Assembly: GCF_014203955.1 (NCBI RefSeq)
Contig: NZ_JACHKA010000001.1
Span: 3,627,001-3,691,000 of the forward strand
Length of the DNA: 64,000 bases
DNA from: Sphingobium lignivorans
Lineage (GTDB): Bacteria; Pseudomonadota; Alphaproteobacteria; Sphingomonadales; Sphingomonadaceae
Reading direction: 5' to 3'
Shown here piece by piece: positions 17,187 through 26,710 of the stretch (the stretch's first letter is position 1; every line of letters begins with the position of its first letter). Made by a program: the position numbers and the translations under genes. The notes below the pieces were generated by a model. It made no database searches. It was given only the letters and a program-made list of their open reading frames with translations, and was not told the origin of the DNA.

Positions 17187-18026
17187 TCAATGCTCCTTGT
17201 TCGCCCAGATGTTCTGGTAGGACATATAAGCAAGGACAGTCGCGAAGATCAGGAAGATCACCACCGCGATGCCGGTGCTCTTGCGCGCTTCCATCTTGGG
17301 CTCAGCGGCCCACATCAGGAATGCCGAGACGTCCTTCGCCATCTGGTCGACCGTCGGGCGGGGCTGGCCCTCGCCATAGGTCACCTGCCCCTCGGCCGTC
17401 AGCGGCGGCGCCATGGCGAGGTTGAGGTTGGCGAAATAGGGATTGTAGTGCAGCCCCTCGCCGGTCTTGGAGTCGGGGAACTTCCGCAGAAGCTCGGCCG
17501 GCTGCGCCTGATAGCCCGTCAGCAGCGAATAGACATAGTTCGCGCCGTCGTGGCGAGCCTTGGCGATCAGCGAGAGATCCGGCGGGATCGCATTGTTGTT
17601 CGCCGCGCGGGCCGCCACTTCATTGGGATAGACCAGCGGGAACTTGTCCGCGGGCATGCCCTCGCGAGTCGCGGCTTCGCCGGTGTTGGGGTCGATCGAG
17701 GGCACCTGACGGGCCTTGGCGATCGCCTTGATCTCCGCCTCGTTGTAGCCGAGGTCGCTCAGGCTGCGGAACGCGACCTGATGGAGCGAATGGCAAGCCG
17801 AGCAGACTTCCGTATAGACCTGGAAGCCGCGCTGGAGCTGCGCACGGTCATAATGACCGAACGGACCCGTGAAGCTGAACCCGGCCTTGCGCGGATGCTC
17901 GTGGAATTCCGTCTCCGCCGTGGGCTCTGGCGGCGCGCTGACGAAGGCCACTGCACCCCAGAGGAAGCTGAGGAGCAGCATGCCCGAGAAGAACAGGCCC
18001 ACAAGGGCGCCAAGAAAACGAACCAT
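17187..18026 (-). CDS. petC: Cytochrome c1
   Basis: 279 aa. An N-terminal hydrophobic segment (residues 4-28) serves as signal/anchor, the c-heme motif CSACH is at about residues 80-84 in VCSACHSLHQV, and a C-terminal membrane helix (VVIFLIFATVLAYMSYQNIW) anchors it with the heme domain in the periplasm. A conserved methionine region for axial ligation lies in the second half. It carries electrons from the Rieske protein to soluble cytochrome c within complex III. It is the last gene of petA-petB-petC, 17 bp after petB. Confidence 0.96.
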   Translation of the reverse strand: MVRFLGALVGLFFSGMLLLSFLWGAVAFVSAPPEPTAETEFHEHPRKAGFSFTGPFGHYDRAQLQRGFQVYTEVCSACHSLHQVAFRSLSDLGYNEAEIKAIAKARQVPSIDPNTGEAATREGMPADKFPLVYPNEVAARAANNNAIPPDLSLIAKARHDGANYVYSLLTGYQAQPAELLRKFPDSKTGEGLHYNPYFANLNLAMAPPLTAEGQVTYGEGQPRPTVDQMAKDVSAFLMWAAEPKMEARKSTGIAVVIFLIFATVLAYMSYQNIWANKEH

Positions 18027-18043
18027 GGACGTCTACCCCCTTG

Positions 18044-19384
18044 TTAGGCCACGCCGGTGGGCTGCGTGTCGCTGCCCATGCCCGGGAGCGCCTCACGCTC
18101 GCCCTTGAACTTGCTCTTCGCCAGCACTGCCTCGGTGATCGAGCCCGGAAGCGGCAGAGGCCGCTCGATGGACGCGATGATCGGCAGAATGATGAGGAAA
18201 TGCGCGAAATAATAAGCCGATGCGATCTGGCTGATCATCACATAAGGCTCCGCGGCCGGCGCACCGCCGCAATAGCCCAGCACCACCACATCAACCAGGA
18301 GTAGCCACCAGAACTTCTTGAACAGCGGACGATAGTTGCCCGAGCGGACCGGCGACGTGTCGATCCAGGGCAGGAAGAAGAGCAGCAGGATGGATGCGAA
18401 CATCGCCAGCACGCCGAGCAGCTTCGCGGGGATCAGCACCAGGCCCGTGAAGGGAATGGTGAGGTCCATCGTGAAGGCGCGCAGGATCGCGTAGAACGGC
18501 CAGAAATACCATTCGGGCACGATATGCGCCGGCGTCGACATGGGGTTGGCCGGAATATAATTGTCCGGGTGGCCCAGCGCGTTCGGCGCGAAGAACAGCA
18601 GCAGCGCGAACAGGATGAGGAACACACCTGCCCCGAAGCCGTCCTTGGCCGTGTAATAAGGATGGAACGGCACCGTATCCTGCGGCCCCTTCACTTCCAC
18701 GCCCGTCGGATTGGACGAACCGGGAATGTGCAGCGACCAGATGTGCAGGATGATGACGCCCGCGATCACGAACGGCAGCAGATAGTGCAGCGAGAAGAAG
18801 CGGTTGAGCGTGGCATTGCCAGGCGCGAAACCGCCCAGCAGCCAGGTCTGCACCGGCTCGCCGACGACCGGGATCGCGGCGAACAGGCCGGTGATGACCT
18901 GGGCGCCCCAGAAGCTCATCTGCCCCCAGGGAAGCACATAGCCCATGAAGGCGGTGGCCATCATCAGCAGGAAGATGACGACGCCGAGCAGCCACACCAT
19001 CTCGCGCGGCGCCTTGTAGGAGCCGTAATAAAGGCCGCGGAAGATGTGGAGATAGACGACGATGAAGAAGAAGCTCGCGCCGTTGGCATGCGCGTAACGC
19101 AGCAGCCAGCCCGAGTTCACATCGCGCATGATATGCTCGACCGAGTCGAAGGCGACACCCGCATTCGACGCATAATGCATCGCGAGGATGATGCCGGTGA
19201 CGAGCTGGATGGTCAGCGCGAGGCCCGCCAGGACGCCGAAATTCCAGAAATAGTTGAGGTTGCGCGGCACGGGATAGCCGCTGCCAACCGCGTTGTAGAC
19301 GAGGCGCGGAAGGGGCAGACGCTCGTCCACCCACTTCATCACCGGATGCTTCGGCGTGTAATGCTCAGCCCAGGGAAAGCTCAT
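18044..19384 (-). CDS. petB: Cytochrome b of complex III
   Basis: 446 aa, full-length fused cytochrome b with about eight membrane helices. Heme-ligand His residues occur in AMHYAS and [12 protein letters not shown] (bH/bL pairs) and in the [16 protein letters not shown] helix region. The quinol-site [13 protein letters not shown] signature is intact. It oxidises ubiquinol at the Qo site and reduces quinone at Qi. The gene follows petA by 11 bp. The C-terminal tail after the last helix is about 40 residues and hydrophilic. Confidence 0.97.
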   Translation of the reverse strand: MSFPWAEHYTPKHPVMKWVDERLPLPRLVYNAVGSGYPVPRNLNYFWNFGVLAGLALTIQLVTGIILAMHYASNAGVAFDSVEHIMRDVNSGWLLRYAHANGASFFFIVVYLHIFRGLYYGSYKAPREMVWLLGVVIFLLMMATAFMGYVLPWGQMSFWGAQVITGLFAAIPVVGEPVQTWLLGGFAPGNATLNRFFSLHYLLPFVIAGVIILHIWSLHIPGSSNPTGVEVKGPQDTVPFHPYYTAKDGFGAGVFLILFALLLFFAPNALGHPDNYIPANPMSTPAHIVPEWYFWPFYAILRAFTMDLTIPFTGLVLIPAKLLGVLAMFASILLLFFLPWIDTSPVRSGNYRPLFKKFWWLLLVDVVVLGYCGGAPAAEPYVMISQIASAYYFAHFLIILPIIASIERPLPLPGSITEAVLAKSKFKGEREALPGMGSDTQPTGVA

Positions 19385-19395
19385 TATCTTTTTCC

Positions 19396-19962
19396 TCAGC
19401 CTACGAGAATGGCGGTGTCGGAGGTGAACTGATAGGTCGGCACCAGCAGGTTCAGGGGCGCAGGACCCTTCCGGATGCGGGCCGCCGTATCATAATGCGA
19501 ACCGTGGCAGGGGCAGAAATAACCGCCGAACTCGCCGCGATTCTCGCCTTCGCCGGCCCCGAGCGGCACGCAGCCCAGATGGGTGCACACGCCCATGGTG
19601 ACGAGCCACTGCTTCTTGCCGTCGACAGTGCGCTCTTCCAGCGTCTGCGGATCACGCAGCGAGCTGGGGTCCACAGCGTCGGCCTCGGCGATTTCCTTCG
19701 CGGTCAGATGCCGCACGAACAGCGGCTGCGAGCGGAACACGGCCTTGATCGCCTGCCCTTCCGCGATGGCCGAGAGATCGACTTCCGTCGTCGCCTGAGC
19801 CAGCACGTCCGCGCTGGGGTTCATCTGGTTGATGAGCGGCGCAAGCACGGCGAGACCGCCGACGCCCGCGAAGCTGACCGCTGCGATATTGATGAAGTCG
19901 CGACGCCGGACGCCCTCGCCTTCACTCACGACAGCTTCCGTCCCTTGCACTTCAGTGGCCAT
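19396..19962 (-). CDS. petA: Ubiquinol-cytochrome c reductase iron-sulfur subunit (Rieske)
   Basis: 188 aa. A twin-arginine-like [17 protein letters not shown] precedes the single membrane anchor, as expected for a Tat-inserted Rieske protein. The 2Fe-2S ligands are in CTHLGC and CPCHGSHYD. It transfers electrons from ubiquinol to cytochrome c1. It is the first gene of the petABC operon; a possible promoter (TTGGCA, 18-bp spacer, TATCAG) lies about 190 bp upstream. Confidence 0.97.
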   Translation of the reverse strand: MATEVQGTEAVVSEGEGVRRRDFINIAAVSFAGVGGLAVLAPLINQMNPSADVLAQATTEVDLSAIAEGQAIKAVFRSQPLFVRHLTAKEIAEADAVDPSSLRDPQTLEERTVDGKKQWLVTMGVCTHLGCVPLGAGEGENRGEFGGYFCPCHGSHYDTAARIRKGPAPLNLLVPTYQFTSDTAILVG

Positions 19963-20274
19963 GTAACGTCATTGCCTCCCTTTGCCCGGCCGCCGGCACG
20001 AATGCGACGGCGGGCCTCAATCGCGGATGCGGCCGCCGCTCCGCCATTCTCCCCGACACGGCCGCCTGAGCCTGTGGAGGCCGGAAGGCTGCTGGTCACG
20101 GGCATGATGCGACGCGCCGCGCGCCCGGTTTCCCGGCCGCGTCCGGGCGCCTGATAGCGCCGTTGATCGCGATTTGCCAACCTTCATTTTGTGCGGGCGC
20201 ACAGCTTTTTTGACCGGTTGGTGACAGGCGGGACAGGATTGTGGCCCGCGACCCGCAGCGGCTAGAAGCCCCGC
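19963..20274. other. Divergent intergenic region between petA and trmL
   Basis: 312 bp without a credible gene. On the minus strand a sigma70-like promoter for the pet operon can be proposed: -35 TTGGCA (20180-20175) and -10 TATCAG (20156-20151) with an 18-bp spacer. This implies a GC-rich leader of roughly 180 bases before petA. No convincing promoter was recognised for trmL. No RNA gene or repeat was recognised. Confidence 0.4.
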
Positions 20275-20733
20275 ATGCGCATCGCTCTCTACCAGCCGGA
20301 CATCGCGGGGAATGTCGGCACCATCCTGCGGCTCGCGGCGTGCTGGCAAGTGCCGGTGGACATCGTGCTGCCATGCGGCTTCCCCGCCTCGGACGCGCAG
20401 CTGCGCCGGGCCGCAATGGATTATGGCGGCGCGGTCGACGTCACGCGCCATGCCGACTTCGCCGCCTTCGCCGCCAGCCGGCTGGGTCCGGGCACCCGGC
20501 TCGTCGCCCTCACCAGCCTGGGTGCGGTCCGGCTGCCGGACGCCCGATTCGAGCCGCCCGACATCCTCCTCCTCGGCCGGGAGAGCGCCGGCCTGCCGCC
20601 GGACCTGCATGCGCGCGCGGACCTGCGCGTGCGCATTCCCATGGCGCCGGGCTTTCGCTCCTTGAATCTCGCCGTCGCAACGGGCATCGCGCTCGGCGAG
20701 GCGATGAGGCAGACCGGCCTCTATCCAGATTGA
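20275..20733 (+). CDS. trmL: tRNA (cytidine(34)-2'-O)-methyltransferase
   Basis: 152 aa, a compact SPOUT methyltransferase. It begins MRIALYQPDIAGNVGTILRL, the TrmL/YibK signature, and has the knot motifs LLGRESAGLP and IPMAPGFRSLNLAVATGIAL. It methylates the wobble ribose of tRNA-Leu isoacceptors with S-adenosylmethionine. Length equals the family norm. It is followed 43 bp later by hemF on the same strand. Confidence 0.94.
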   Translation: MRIALYQPDIAGNVGTILRLAACWQVPVDIVLPCGFPASDAQLRRAAMDYGGAVDVTRHADFAAFAASRLGPGTRLVALTSLGAVRLPDARFEPPDILLLGRESAGLPPDLHARADLRVRIPMAPGFRSLNLAVATGIALGEAMRQTGLYPD

Positions 20734-20776
20734 CCGCCCCGGGGCACCCCGAGTGGGCAGCGGACCAAGGAAGACC

Positions 20777-21637
20777 ATGCTCGATACGGAACAACAGGCC
20801 GCGCGCGACTGGTTCGAGGCCTTGCGCACACGCATATGCGCGGAATTCGAGGCCATCGAGCGCGAAGCGGGAAGCGATGCCGCCTTCAACTATCTCTCCT
20901 GGTGGCGGGAGGCGGACGGACAGCCGGCCGGCCCCATCGAGGAAGGCGGCGCGGGCGGCGGCGTGCGCGGCGTGATGAAAGGCAAGGTGTTCGAGAAGGT
21001 CGGCGTCAACGTCTCGACCGTGGGCGGCGCCTTCTCGCCCGAATTCGCCCGAACCATCCACGGCGCCGGGGACGAAGCGCCCGGCTTCTTCGCCACCGGG
21101 ATCAGCCTCGTCGCGCACATGGCCAATCCCCATGTGCCCGCCGTCCACATGAACACGCGCATGCTGGTCACCACCAAGCGCTGGTTCGGCGGCGGCGCGG
21201 ACCTCAATCCGCCCATCCCTTATGCCGAGGATACTGCCGATTTCCACGCGGCCTTCCGCGCGGCCTGCGAGGCGCACGAGGCGGGCGACTATCCGCGCTT
21301 CAGCAAATGGGCGGAGGATTATTTCTACATTCCCCACCGCCAGGTGCATCGCGGCGTGGGCGGCATCTTCTACGATCATCTCGAAGGCGAATTCGACGCG
21401 ACCTTCGCTTTCACCCGCGCCGTGGGCGAAGCGTTTCTCGATGTGTTCCCCCGGATCGTCCGGCGGCGCATGAACATGCCCTGGACCCCGGAGGAAGAAG
21501 CGCACCTGCTCGAGTGGCGCGGACGCTATGTCGAATTCAACCTCGTCCATGACCGCGGCACGCTGTTCGGCCTGAAGACCGGCGGCAATATCGATGCCAT
21601 CCTGATGAGCCTGCCGCCCCGTGTCACCTGGGCGTGA
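20777..21637 (+). CDS. hemF: Aerobic coproporphyrinogen III oxidase
   Basis: 286 aa. Family blocks are all present: GGGVRGVMKGKVFEKVGVN, HMNTRMLVT, FGGGADLNPPIPY, YFYIPHRQVHRGVGGIFYDH and the C-terminal LVHDRGTLFGLKTGGNIDAILMSLPP. It decarboxylates coproporphyrinogen III to protoporphyrinogen IX with O2 in heme synthesis. The ATG at 20777 follows AAGGAAG and gives the usual length; an in-frame GTG at 20753 is upstream. The gene converges on the membrane protein at 21674. Confidence 0.95.
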   Translation: MLDTEQQAARDWFEALRTRICAEFEAIEREAGSDAAFNYLSWWREADGQPAGPIEEGGAGGGVRGVMKGKVFEKVGVNVSTVGGAFSPEFARTIHGAGDEAPGFFATGISLVAHMANPHVPAVHMNTRMLVTTKRWFGGGADLNPPIPYAEDTADFHAAFRAACEAHEAGDYPRFSKWAEDYFYIPHRQVHRGVGGIFYDHLEGEFDATFAFTRAVGEAFLDVFPRIVRRRMNMPWTPEEEAHLLEWRGRYVEFNLVHDRGTLFGLKTGGNIDAILMSLPPRVTWA

Positions 21638-21673
21638 GCGCCTTCGCCTGATTCAGCAAAGAAGAGGCGCCGA

Positions 21674-22426
21674 TCAGGACCAGGATCGCGCGGCCGGCGC
21701 GGCAGCAGCGCGATAGAGCGCCGCCGTCACCAGCACGATGATCAGCGAGAGCACGGTCTCGAGCAGCGAACCCACCAGCGTCATGGCGAAATCGGCGGCG
21801 TCCCGCGGCAGCAGCAGCTCCGCAATCACCCCGGTGACCGATGTCGCGACCAGGCTGATGACCAGCATGACGCAGAAGATGAGCGCCAGCAGCGCGAAGA
21901 TGCGCCAGCCATTGCCCCGCGTGAGCTGCGCGCTGCGCTGCAGGATGAGAAGCGGATTGGTCAGCCGCTCGGCCGCCGCGACGGGTGCGATCAGCGCCAG
22001 ACGGCCGATCAGGTAGAAACCGGGCAGCATGAACAGGAACAGACCCGCCGAGACGCCAAGCCCCTGCATGATCCGTGCGAGGAAGAAGCCGGGCAGCAGC
22101 AGCAGCGCAGCCTGGAGCGATTCGCGCACCGTCAGGCGCTCGGCGCGCAGCAACAGCGATTGCAGCGCCAGCATGCCGAAGGACGTGACGGCACTGTAGA
22201 CCAGCATCACCGGCCAGTTGAGCGTCGCATATTCGGCGAGCCGCAGCATCAGCTCCGGCCCGGTCGGCTCGGCGCCCGCCGGCGCGGCGGGGAGGACCAT
22301 GAACTGCTCCGCCACGAGGCTGGGCAGCAGCAGGAACATGCCGGCGATGGCCGTCAGCAGGTCCCGATTGGCATTGCCCATGGCCCTGGCATCCGCCCAG
22401 ACGAGATTGAGATCGATCTTGTTCAA
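21674..22426 (-). CDS. Integral membrane protein, possible GDPD membrane-domain family
   Basis: 250 aa with about six hydrophobic helices. It begins (M)[21 protein letters not shown] and contains [20 protein letters not shown] and a late [20 protein letters not shown]. The pattern (long helices, a mid-protein RGNGWR between helices) is like the glycerophosphodiester phosphodiesterase membrane-domain proteins common in sphingomonads, which lack the catalytic domain. The start is TTG at 22426, nine bases after AGGAG on the minus strand. It diverges from lipB. Function is unknown; membrane topology is well supported, the family name only moderately. Confidence 0.65.
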   Translation of the reverse strand: MNKIDLNLVWADARAMGNANRDLLTAIAGMFLLLPSLVAEQFMVLPAAPAGAEPTGPELMLRLAEYATLNWPVMLVYSAVTSFGMLALQSLLLRAERLTVRESLQAALLLLPGFFLARIMQGLGVSAGLFLFMLPGFYLIGRLALIAPVAAAERLTNPLLILQRSAQLTRGNGWRIFALLALIFCVMLVISLVATSVTGVIAELLLPRDAADFAMTLVGSLLETVLSLIIVLVTAALYRAAAAPAARSWS

Positions 22427-22530
22427 CGATGTTCGCTCCTGCTGGGCGCTCGATAGGCAAATTCCCGGGCCAGTGCCAGAGGCGGCGCGGCGCTTGCGAA
22501 AATTCGCCGCGCGCCCCATCTGCCAGAGCG

Positions 22531-23247
22531 ATGTCCCTTTCCCCTTCCCTGTCTGCCAGTCTCGCGGCCGCCACAGACCCGGCAGCCGCGATCGACTGGC
22601 GCGTCGAGCCGGGCTTCCTCGATTATGAGGCGGGCCTCGCCGACATGGAGGCGCGCGCTGCGGCCATTGCGCAAGGCGCCGCGCCCGAGCGTATCTGGCT
22701 GGTCGAGCACCCACCGCTCTACACCGCCGGCACCAGCGCGCAGGCAAGCGATCTCCTGGCGCCGCGCTTTCCGGTGCACGTCACCGGGCGGGGCGGCCAA
22801 TATACCTATCACGGGCCGGGGCAGCGGGTCGTCTATCTCAATCTCGACCTGGCGCGGCGCGGGCGCGACGTGCGGCGCTTCGTCCAGGGGCTGGAACAAT
22901 GGATGATCGTCGCGCTCGGCGACCTGGGCGTTGAGGCGTGGACGGCGGACGGGCGGGTCGGCGTCTGGACGAGGGGGCCGGACGGCACCGAAGCGAAGAT
23001 CGGCGCGATCGGCGTGCGGCTGCGCAAATGGGTAACGCTGCATGGACTCGCCATCAATGTCGCGCCCGATCTGGCGCATTATGACGGCATCGTCCCCTGC
23101 GGCATCCGCGCCTTCGGCGTCACCAGCCTGCAGGACCTCGGCCTTTCCGCCGACATGGCCCGGCTCGATGCCGCGCTGGCGGCACACCTGCCGGCCATGC
23201 TGTTCGCCATCGGGACGGTTCCGCCGGAGGATTCATCACACCCTTGA
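22531..23247 (+). CDS. lipB: Lipoyl(octanoyl) transferase
   Basis: 238 aa. Signature blocks [43 protein letters not shown] with the catalytic Lys, and [16 protein letters not shown] with the catalytic Cys are intact. It transfers octanoyl from acyl-carrier protein to lipoate-dependent enzymes (pyruvate and 2-oxoglutarate dehydrogenases). The ATG at 22531 is chosen because it gives the normal length; the reading frame is open further upstream, to 22429, over the divergent promoter area. Confidence 0.95.
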   Translation: MSLSPSLSASLAAATDPAAAIDWRVEPGFLDYEAGLADMEARAAAIAQGAAPERIWLVEHPPLYTAGTSAQASDLLAPRFPVHVTGRGGQYTYHGPGQRVVYLNLDLARRGRDVRRFVQGLEQWMIVALGDLGVEAWTADGRVGVWTRGPDGTEAKIGAIGVRLRKWVTLHGLAINVAPDLAHYDGIVPCGIRAFGVTSLQDLGLSADMARLDAALAAHLPAMLFAIGTVPPEDSSHP

Positions 23248-23344
23248 GGGTCCGGCCTCGCGAAACTAAGGTCCGCGTTTCGCGGTCGCCGCTCGGGTCT
23301 CATCAATAATGGCAAATGGCCGCCCCGACAGGAGAAGAACAGAA

Positions 23345-23623
23345 ATGGATCGGACGCACCTTTCCGCCGGACGCCTCGCCTGCATCGCTTCCCTCTGCCT
23401 TCTCGCCGCGGCCTGCGGCGGCGGAAGCGACACGACCGGCAACACCGTCGAGATGCGCGACATGGAAGTCGTCGACGGCACGGTCAACGACTCGATGACC
23501 GATCTCGACGCGGTGAAGGCCGATGGAGTCGGCGCCGTCGACAATGCCGGCAATGTCAGCCAGACCAACGTGCCCCGCGAACAGGGCGAGGACGACGACA
23601 CGGAAACCGTGGCTTCGGAATAG
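23345..23623 (+). CDS. Small lipoprotein of unknown function
   Basis: 92 aa. The N-terminus MDRTHLSAGRLACIASLCL leads to a lipobox LAAAC near residue 24, so a lipid anchor is likely. The mature part is short, very acidic and Asp/Val/Asn-rich (repeated D-x-V/M segments such as MRDMEVVDGTVNDSMTDLDA), with no cysteines beyond the lipobox. The start ATG follows AGGAGAAG. Similar short acidic lipoproteins occur in sphingomonads without known function. It converges on queE; the gap of 78 bp has a GC hairpin but no T run. Confidence 0.7.
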   Translation: MDRTHLSAGRLACIASLCLLAAACGGGSDTTGNTVEMRDMEVVDGTVNDSMTDLDAVKADGVGAVDNAGNVSQTNVPREQGEDDDTETVASE

Positions 23624-23701
23624 ACCGCCCGGCCGGGGACCGGGTGCGGTCATGAAACGGCCGACGCCCGGAAGCGCGGGCCCTGGCGCTGCCGCCCTGC
23701 C

Positions 23702-24343
23702 CTATTTCAGGCCCAGCAGCTTGTGCGTCTGGAGCGAGAGACGCCAGCGGCTGTCGGCCATGACCAGTGCGATGGCGGCGGCCCGGTTGGCGGCATTGAC
23801 CTCCTCCGCGCCGCTATCCATCGGCTGCACCAGATGCTGCCCGAAATCCCACTCGAGGAGCGCGACGGGGTCGATGCCGTCCTGGGGCCACACCAGCTTG
23901 AGCTCGTCGCCCGTGCGCTGCACGACCGTGCTGCCGCCCTTCGGACTGATGCACAGCCAGTCGATGCCGGGCGTCGCGGGGAGCGTGCCGTTGCTTTCGA
24001 CCGCGATCTCGAAGCCGCGCGCATGGAGGGCATCGACCAGCGGCGCATCGAGCTGGAGCATCGGCTCCCCCCCGGTCACGACGAGAAAGCGCGCGCCATG
24101 CTCCGCGCCCCAGAGCGCGGCGGCGGCATCGGCCAGCGCGTCAGCCGAGGCGAAGCGGCCGCCATTCTCTCCATCGGTGCCGACGAAATCCGTATCGCAG
24201 AAACGGCAGACCGCGTCCGCCCGGTCCGCTTCCCGGCCGGACCAGAGATTGCAGCCGGCAAAGCGCAGGAACACGGCGCGGCGCCCTGCCTGCATGCCTT
24301 CGCCCTGCAGGGTCAGGAACATCTCCTTGACCGCATAGCTCAT
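23702..24343 (-). CDS. queE: 7-carboxy-7-deazaguanine synthase
   Basis: 213 aa, radical-SAM enzyme of queuosine synthesis. The cluster-binding cysteines are C31, C46 and C49, i.e. the C-x14-C-x2-C variant of the motif known in QueE, in CNLWSG and CRFCDTDF. The TGGEPMLQ block follows. It converts 6-carboxy-tetrahydropterin to 7-carboxy-7-deazaguanine. The ATG at 24343 gives the typical start (MSYAVKEMFLTLQGEGMQAG); upstream in-frame starts lie inside queC. It follows queC by 8 bp, an obvious operon. Confidence 0.95.
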   Translation of the reverse strand: MSYAVKEMFLTLQGEGMQAGRRAVFLRFAGCNLWSGREADRADAVCRFCDTDFVGTDGENGGRFASADALADAAAALWGAEHGARFLVVTGGEPMLQLDAPLVDALHARGFEIAVESNGTLPATPGIDWLCISPKGGSTVVQRTGDELKLVWPQDGIDPVALLEWDFGQHLVQPMDSGAEEVNAANRAAAIALVMADSRWRLSLQTHKLLGLK

Positions 24344-24351
24344 GGCGCGCC

Positions 24352-25041
24352 TCAGGGTCGCGTCGCGTAACGGGTGGGATCGGGCAGGCCAGCCTCGTCG
24401 AAGCCTTTCGCCCGCAGCCGGCAGCTGTCGCACAGGCCGCAATGCAGCCCCTCGGGCGTGGGATCATAGCAGGACCAGCTCATGCCCGCGTCGAGCCCCA
24501 GCCGGGCGGCTTCCTTCGCAATGTCCGCCTTGGTGAGATGCTGCAGGGGCGCCTCGATCCGCACGCCGCCCCCTTCCACGCCCTGCTTCGTTGCCAGCGC
24601 CGCCATGTGCTCGAACGCCGCGATGAACTCCGGCCGGCAATCGGGATATCCCGAATAATCGAGTGCGTTGACGCCGATATAGATGTGCTGCGCGCCGACC
24701 ACTTCGGCGAGGCCCAGCGTGAGCGAGAGGAAGATGGTGTTGCGCGCGGGAACATAAGTGACGGGAATGCCGGGCTCCACGCCGCCTTTGGGAACCGCGA
24801 TGTCCGCCGTCAGCGCCGATCCCCCGAACAGCGAGAGATCGAGCGGCAGCACGATGTGCCGCTCCGCGCCGACTGCCTGCGCGACGCGCTTCGCCGCCTC
24901 CAGCTCGATGCGGTGCCGCTGGTTATAGTCGATGGTCAAGGCCGCCAGCCGGAATCCCGCTTCACGCGCGAGCCCGGCAGCGACCATGGAATCCAGCCCG
25001 CCCGAGATCAGGGCGACGGCGATCGGTGTCTGTGAAGCCAT
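24352..25041 (-). CDS. queC: 7-cyano-7-deazaguanine synthase
   Basis: 229 aa, ATP-dependent amidotransferase-like enzyme making preQ0 from 7-carboxy-7-deazaguanine. The PP-loop is SGGLDS at residues 13-18. Four zinc cysteines occur near the C-terminus: C191, C201, C204 and C207 ([18 protein letters not shown]). It is the first gene of the queC-queE pair. Other queuosine genes are not in the window. Confidence 0.96.
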   Translation of the reverse strand: MASQTPIAVALISGGLDSMVAAGLAREAGFRLAALTIDYNQRHRIELEAAKRVAQAVGAERHIVLPLDLSLFGGSALTADIAVPKGGVEPGIPVTYVPARNTIFLSLTLGLAEVVGAQHIYIGVNALDYSGYPDCRPEFIAAFEHMAALATKQGVEGGGVRIEAPLQHLTKADIAKEAARLGLDAGMSWSCYDPTPEGLHCGLCDSCRLRAKGFDEAGLPDPTRYATRP

Positions 25042-25112
25042 GGTCTCGCGCTAGCGCAAATCGGTGGTGGATGAAATGGCCCGGGCGGCTCTCTCGCTGC
25101 CCGGGAGCGGAT

Positions 25113-25529
25113 CTAACGTGCCAGCGCGGTCGACCGGCAGGCGCCGATCCGCCGGCCCTCGATCGTGAGCGCGAAGGGCGATCCGCCCGAAACGCCCTGC
25201 GAATCGATCTGCACCAGCCGCGAGGTCTCCACACGCAGCGTCGTGCGGCCCTGCCCGGACCGCCCGCAATCATAAGAAATGGCGATCTGCTGCGCGCTGT
25301 TCTCCAGGATGAAGCGCTTGCACTGGAGGCCGGAGTGATTCGGCTGGAGCAGCTGGCCGGGATCGCCGAGGCAGACGCGCTTCGTGGCGGTTCCGTCCTG
25401 GCGCTCGCGCAGTTCCCATTCGCCGCGCTCGAGTGAGGCGAGCGCGTCCATCCTTCCCGGCTGCGCCGAGAGGGCAAGCGGCCAGCCGATCAGCAGGCCC
25501 GCCAGAGGCAATGATATTCGCGTCCGCAT
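25113..25529 (-). CDS. Exported small protein, DUF3617-like
   Basis: 138 aa. A signal peptide (MRTRISLPLAGLLIGWPLAL, cleavage after LSA) is followed by a compact domain with GEWELRER, a paired Cys pattern (CLGDPGQ, QCKRFIL, YDCGRSGQG, GACRS) and Arg-rich strands. The overall shape fits the DUF3617 family of periplasmic proteins in alphaproteobacteria. An earlier in-frame start (25733) would run through the hslO terminator, so the ATG at 25529 in front of the signal peptide is preferred. Function unknown. Confidence 0.65.
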   Translation of the reverse strand: MRTRISLPLAGLLIGWPLALSAQPGRMDALASLERGEWELRERQDGTATKRVCLGDPGQLLQPNHSGLQCKRFILENSAQQIAISYDCGRSGQGRTTLRVETSRLVQIDSQGVSGGSPFALTIEGRRIGACRSTALAR

Positions 25530-25622
25530 CCGGTGTTTCGTCCACCTGTTCGGGAGCGGCGGCATCTTCGCGCCGTCACTCACCCCATTTCCCTCGCTTG
25601 CAATGTAATCCGGAATTACGGC

Positions 25623-25652
25623 GAAAAAAGAGCACGGCCCGTCGTGCCGTGC
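25623..25652 (-). terminator. Intrinsic terminator after hslO
   Basis: On the minus strand GCACGGC (25652-25646) and GCCGTGC (25638-25632) form a perfect 7-bp stem with a 7-base loop, followed by TCTTTTTT. A second hairpin, GTGACA/TGTCAC with a 5-base loop, lies just upstream at 25666-25682. This ends the argD-argF-hslO transcript. Confidence 0.85.
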
Positions 25653-25689
25653 AAAAGCGGCACCCGTGACAGCAATTGTCACGTCTCGA

Positions 25690-26619
25690 TCAGCGTCTGT
25701 CGGGAAATTCCGCGAGCGTGACTTCGAACACACGAGCGCAGAACGCGCAATCGACGCCGATGATACCGCGCTCGTCGGCCATCTCGGCCCGCTCCGGCGC
25801 CCCGAATCGACCGAGGACGGACCGGATATGATCGAGATCGCACCGGCACCCCTTGCTGATGGCCACGGGATCGAAGGCGCGCACTTCCTCTTCCTCGTGG
25901 AACAGGCGCCAGGCGATGTCGGAAAGCGGCAGTGCCGGATCGGTCAGTTCGGCATCGGACAGGCTCCGGCCGAGAATCATCACATGCTCCCAGTCCGGAT
26001 GATCGTGCCGCACATGCAGCCGCTCGCGGCCCACCTCGCCTGCCGGGAGATGCTGCAGCAGCATGCCGGCACCGATGCAACCCTCGCCGGGATCATGTCG
26101 CACGGCGATGTGGACGATGCTCGGGATCTGCTCCGACTGGGCGAAATAATGCTCGGCCGCCGCGCCAAGACCCGTGCCTTCCAGCGGCACGATGCCCTGA
26201 TAGCGCTCGCCGGTCACCGCCTGATCGAAGGTGATGGCCAGATAGCCCTTGCCGAACAGGCCGAAAAGCGTCGGGCTCTCCCCCAGCTCCGCCAGCCGGT
26301 CGGCATCGAACTGGGCATAGCCGCGCACGGCCCCGCCCTGATAATCGGCGACGAGCAGCGAGACGACGCCATGCTCGGTCTGCGCCTGCAGGGTGAGCTG
26401 GCCCACCTCGTCCTTCAGAAGCGCGCCAAGCAGGCTGGCGAGCACCAGCGCCTCGGCCACGAGCTTCTCGATGACCGGCGGATATTGGTGAGCGGAGAGC
26501 ACGTCGTCCAGCGCCGCGCCAAGCCGCACCAGCCGCCCGCGCGCATTGCGCGACGGAATGGTGAAGCCGAGCGCCTCATCGCAGAAGGACCGGACGGAAG
26601 GGGAAGAAGAGTCGGACAC
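25690..26619 (-). CDS. hslO: Redox-regulated chaperone Hsp33
   Basis: 309 aa. The C-terminal redox switch has all four zinc cysteines: C258 and C260 (GCRCD) and C291 and C294 (CAFC). The N-terminal domain starts SFCDEALGFTIPSRNARGRLVRLG. Oxidative stress releases zinc and activates its holdase activity. The start is GTG at 26619, giving the normal length; upstream in-frame sequence belongs to the argF-hslO gap. It follows argF by 91 bp and is followed by a strong terminator. Confidence 0.94.
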   Translation of the reverse strand: MSDSSSPSVRSFCDEALGFTIPSRNARGRLVRLGAALDDVLSAHQYPPVIEKLVAEALVLASLLGALLKDEVGQLTLQAQTEHGVVSLLVADYQGGAVRGYAQFDADRLAELGESPTLFGLFGKGYLAITFDQAVTGERYQGIVPLEGTGLGAAAEHYFAQSEQIPSIVHIAVRHDPGEGCIGAGMLLQHLPAGEVGRERLHVRHDHPDWEHVMILGRSLSDAELTDPALPLSDIAWRLFHEEEEVRAFDPVAISKGCRCDLDHIRSVLGRFGAPERAEMADERGIIGVDCAFCARVFEVTLAEFPDRR

Positions 26620-26710
26620 GGGGCCTAGATAGGAGCGGCAGAGCGGAATGTCTAAGGGTGCGCGCGCCGTAACCGCCGGAAGCGGGAGACGGCGCGCGAC
26701 ATACGCCGGT

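Noticed and set aside
23624..23701. Terminator between the small lipoprotein and queE
   Set aside because: GACCGC/GCGGTC can pair, but there is no T run on either strand, so it was not listed as a terminator.
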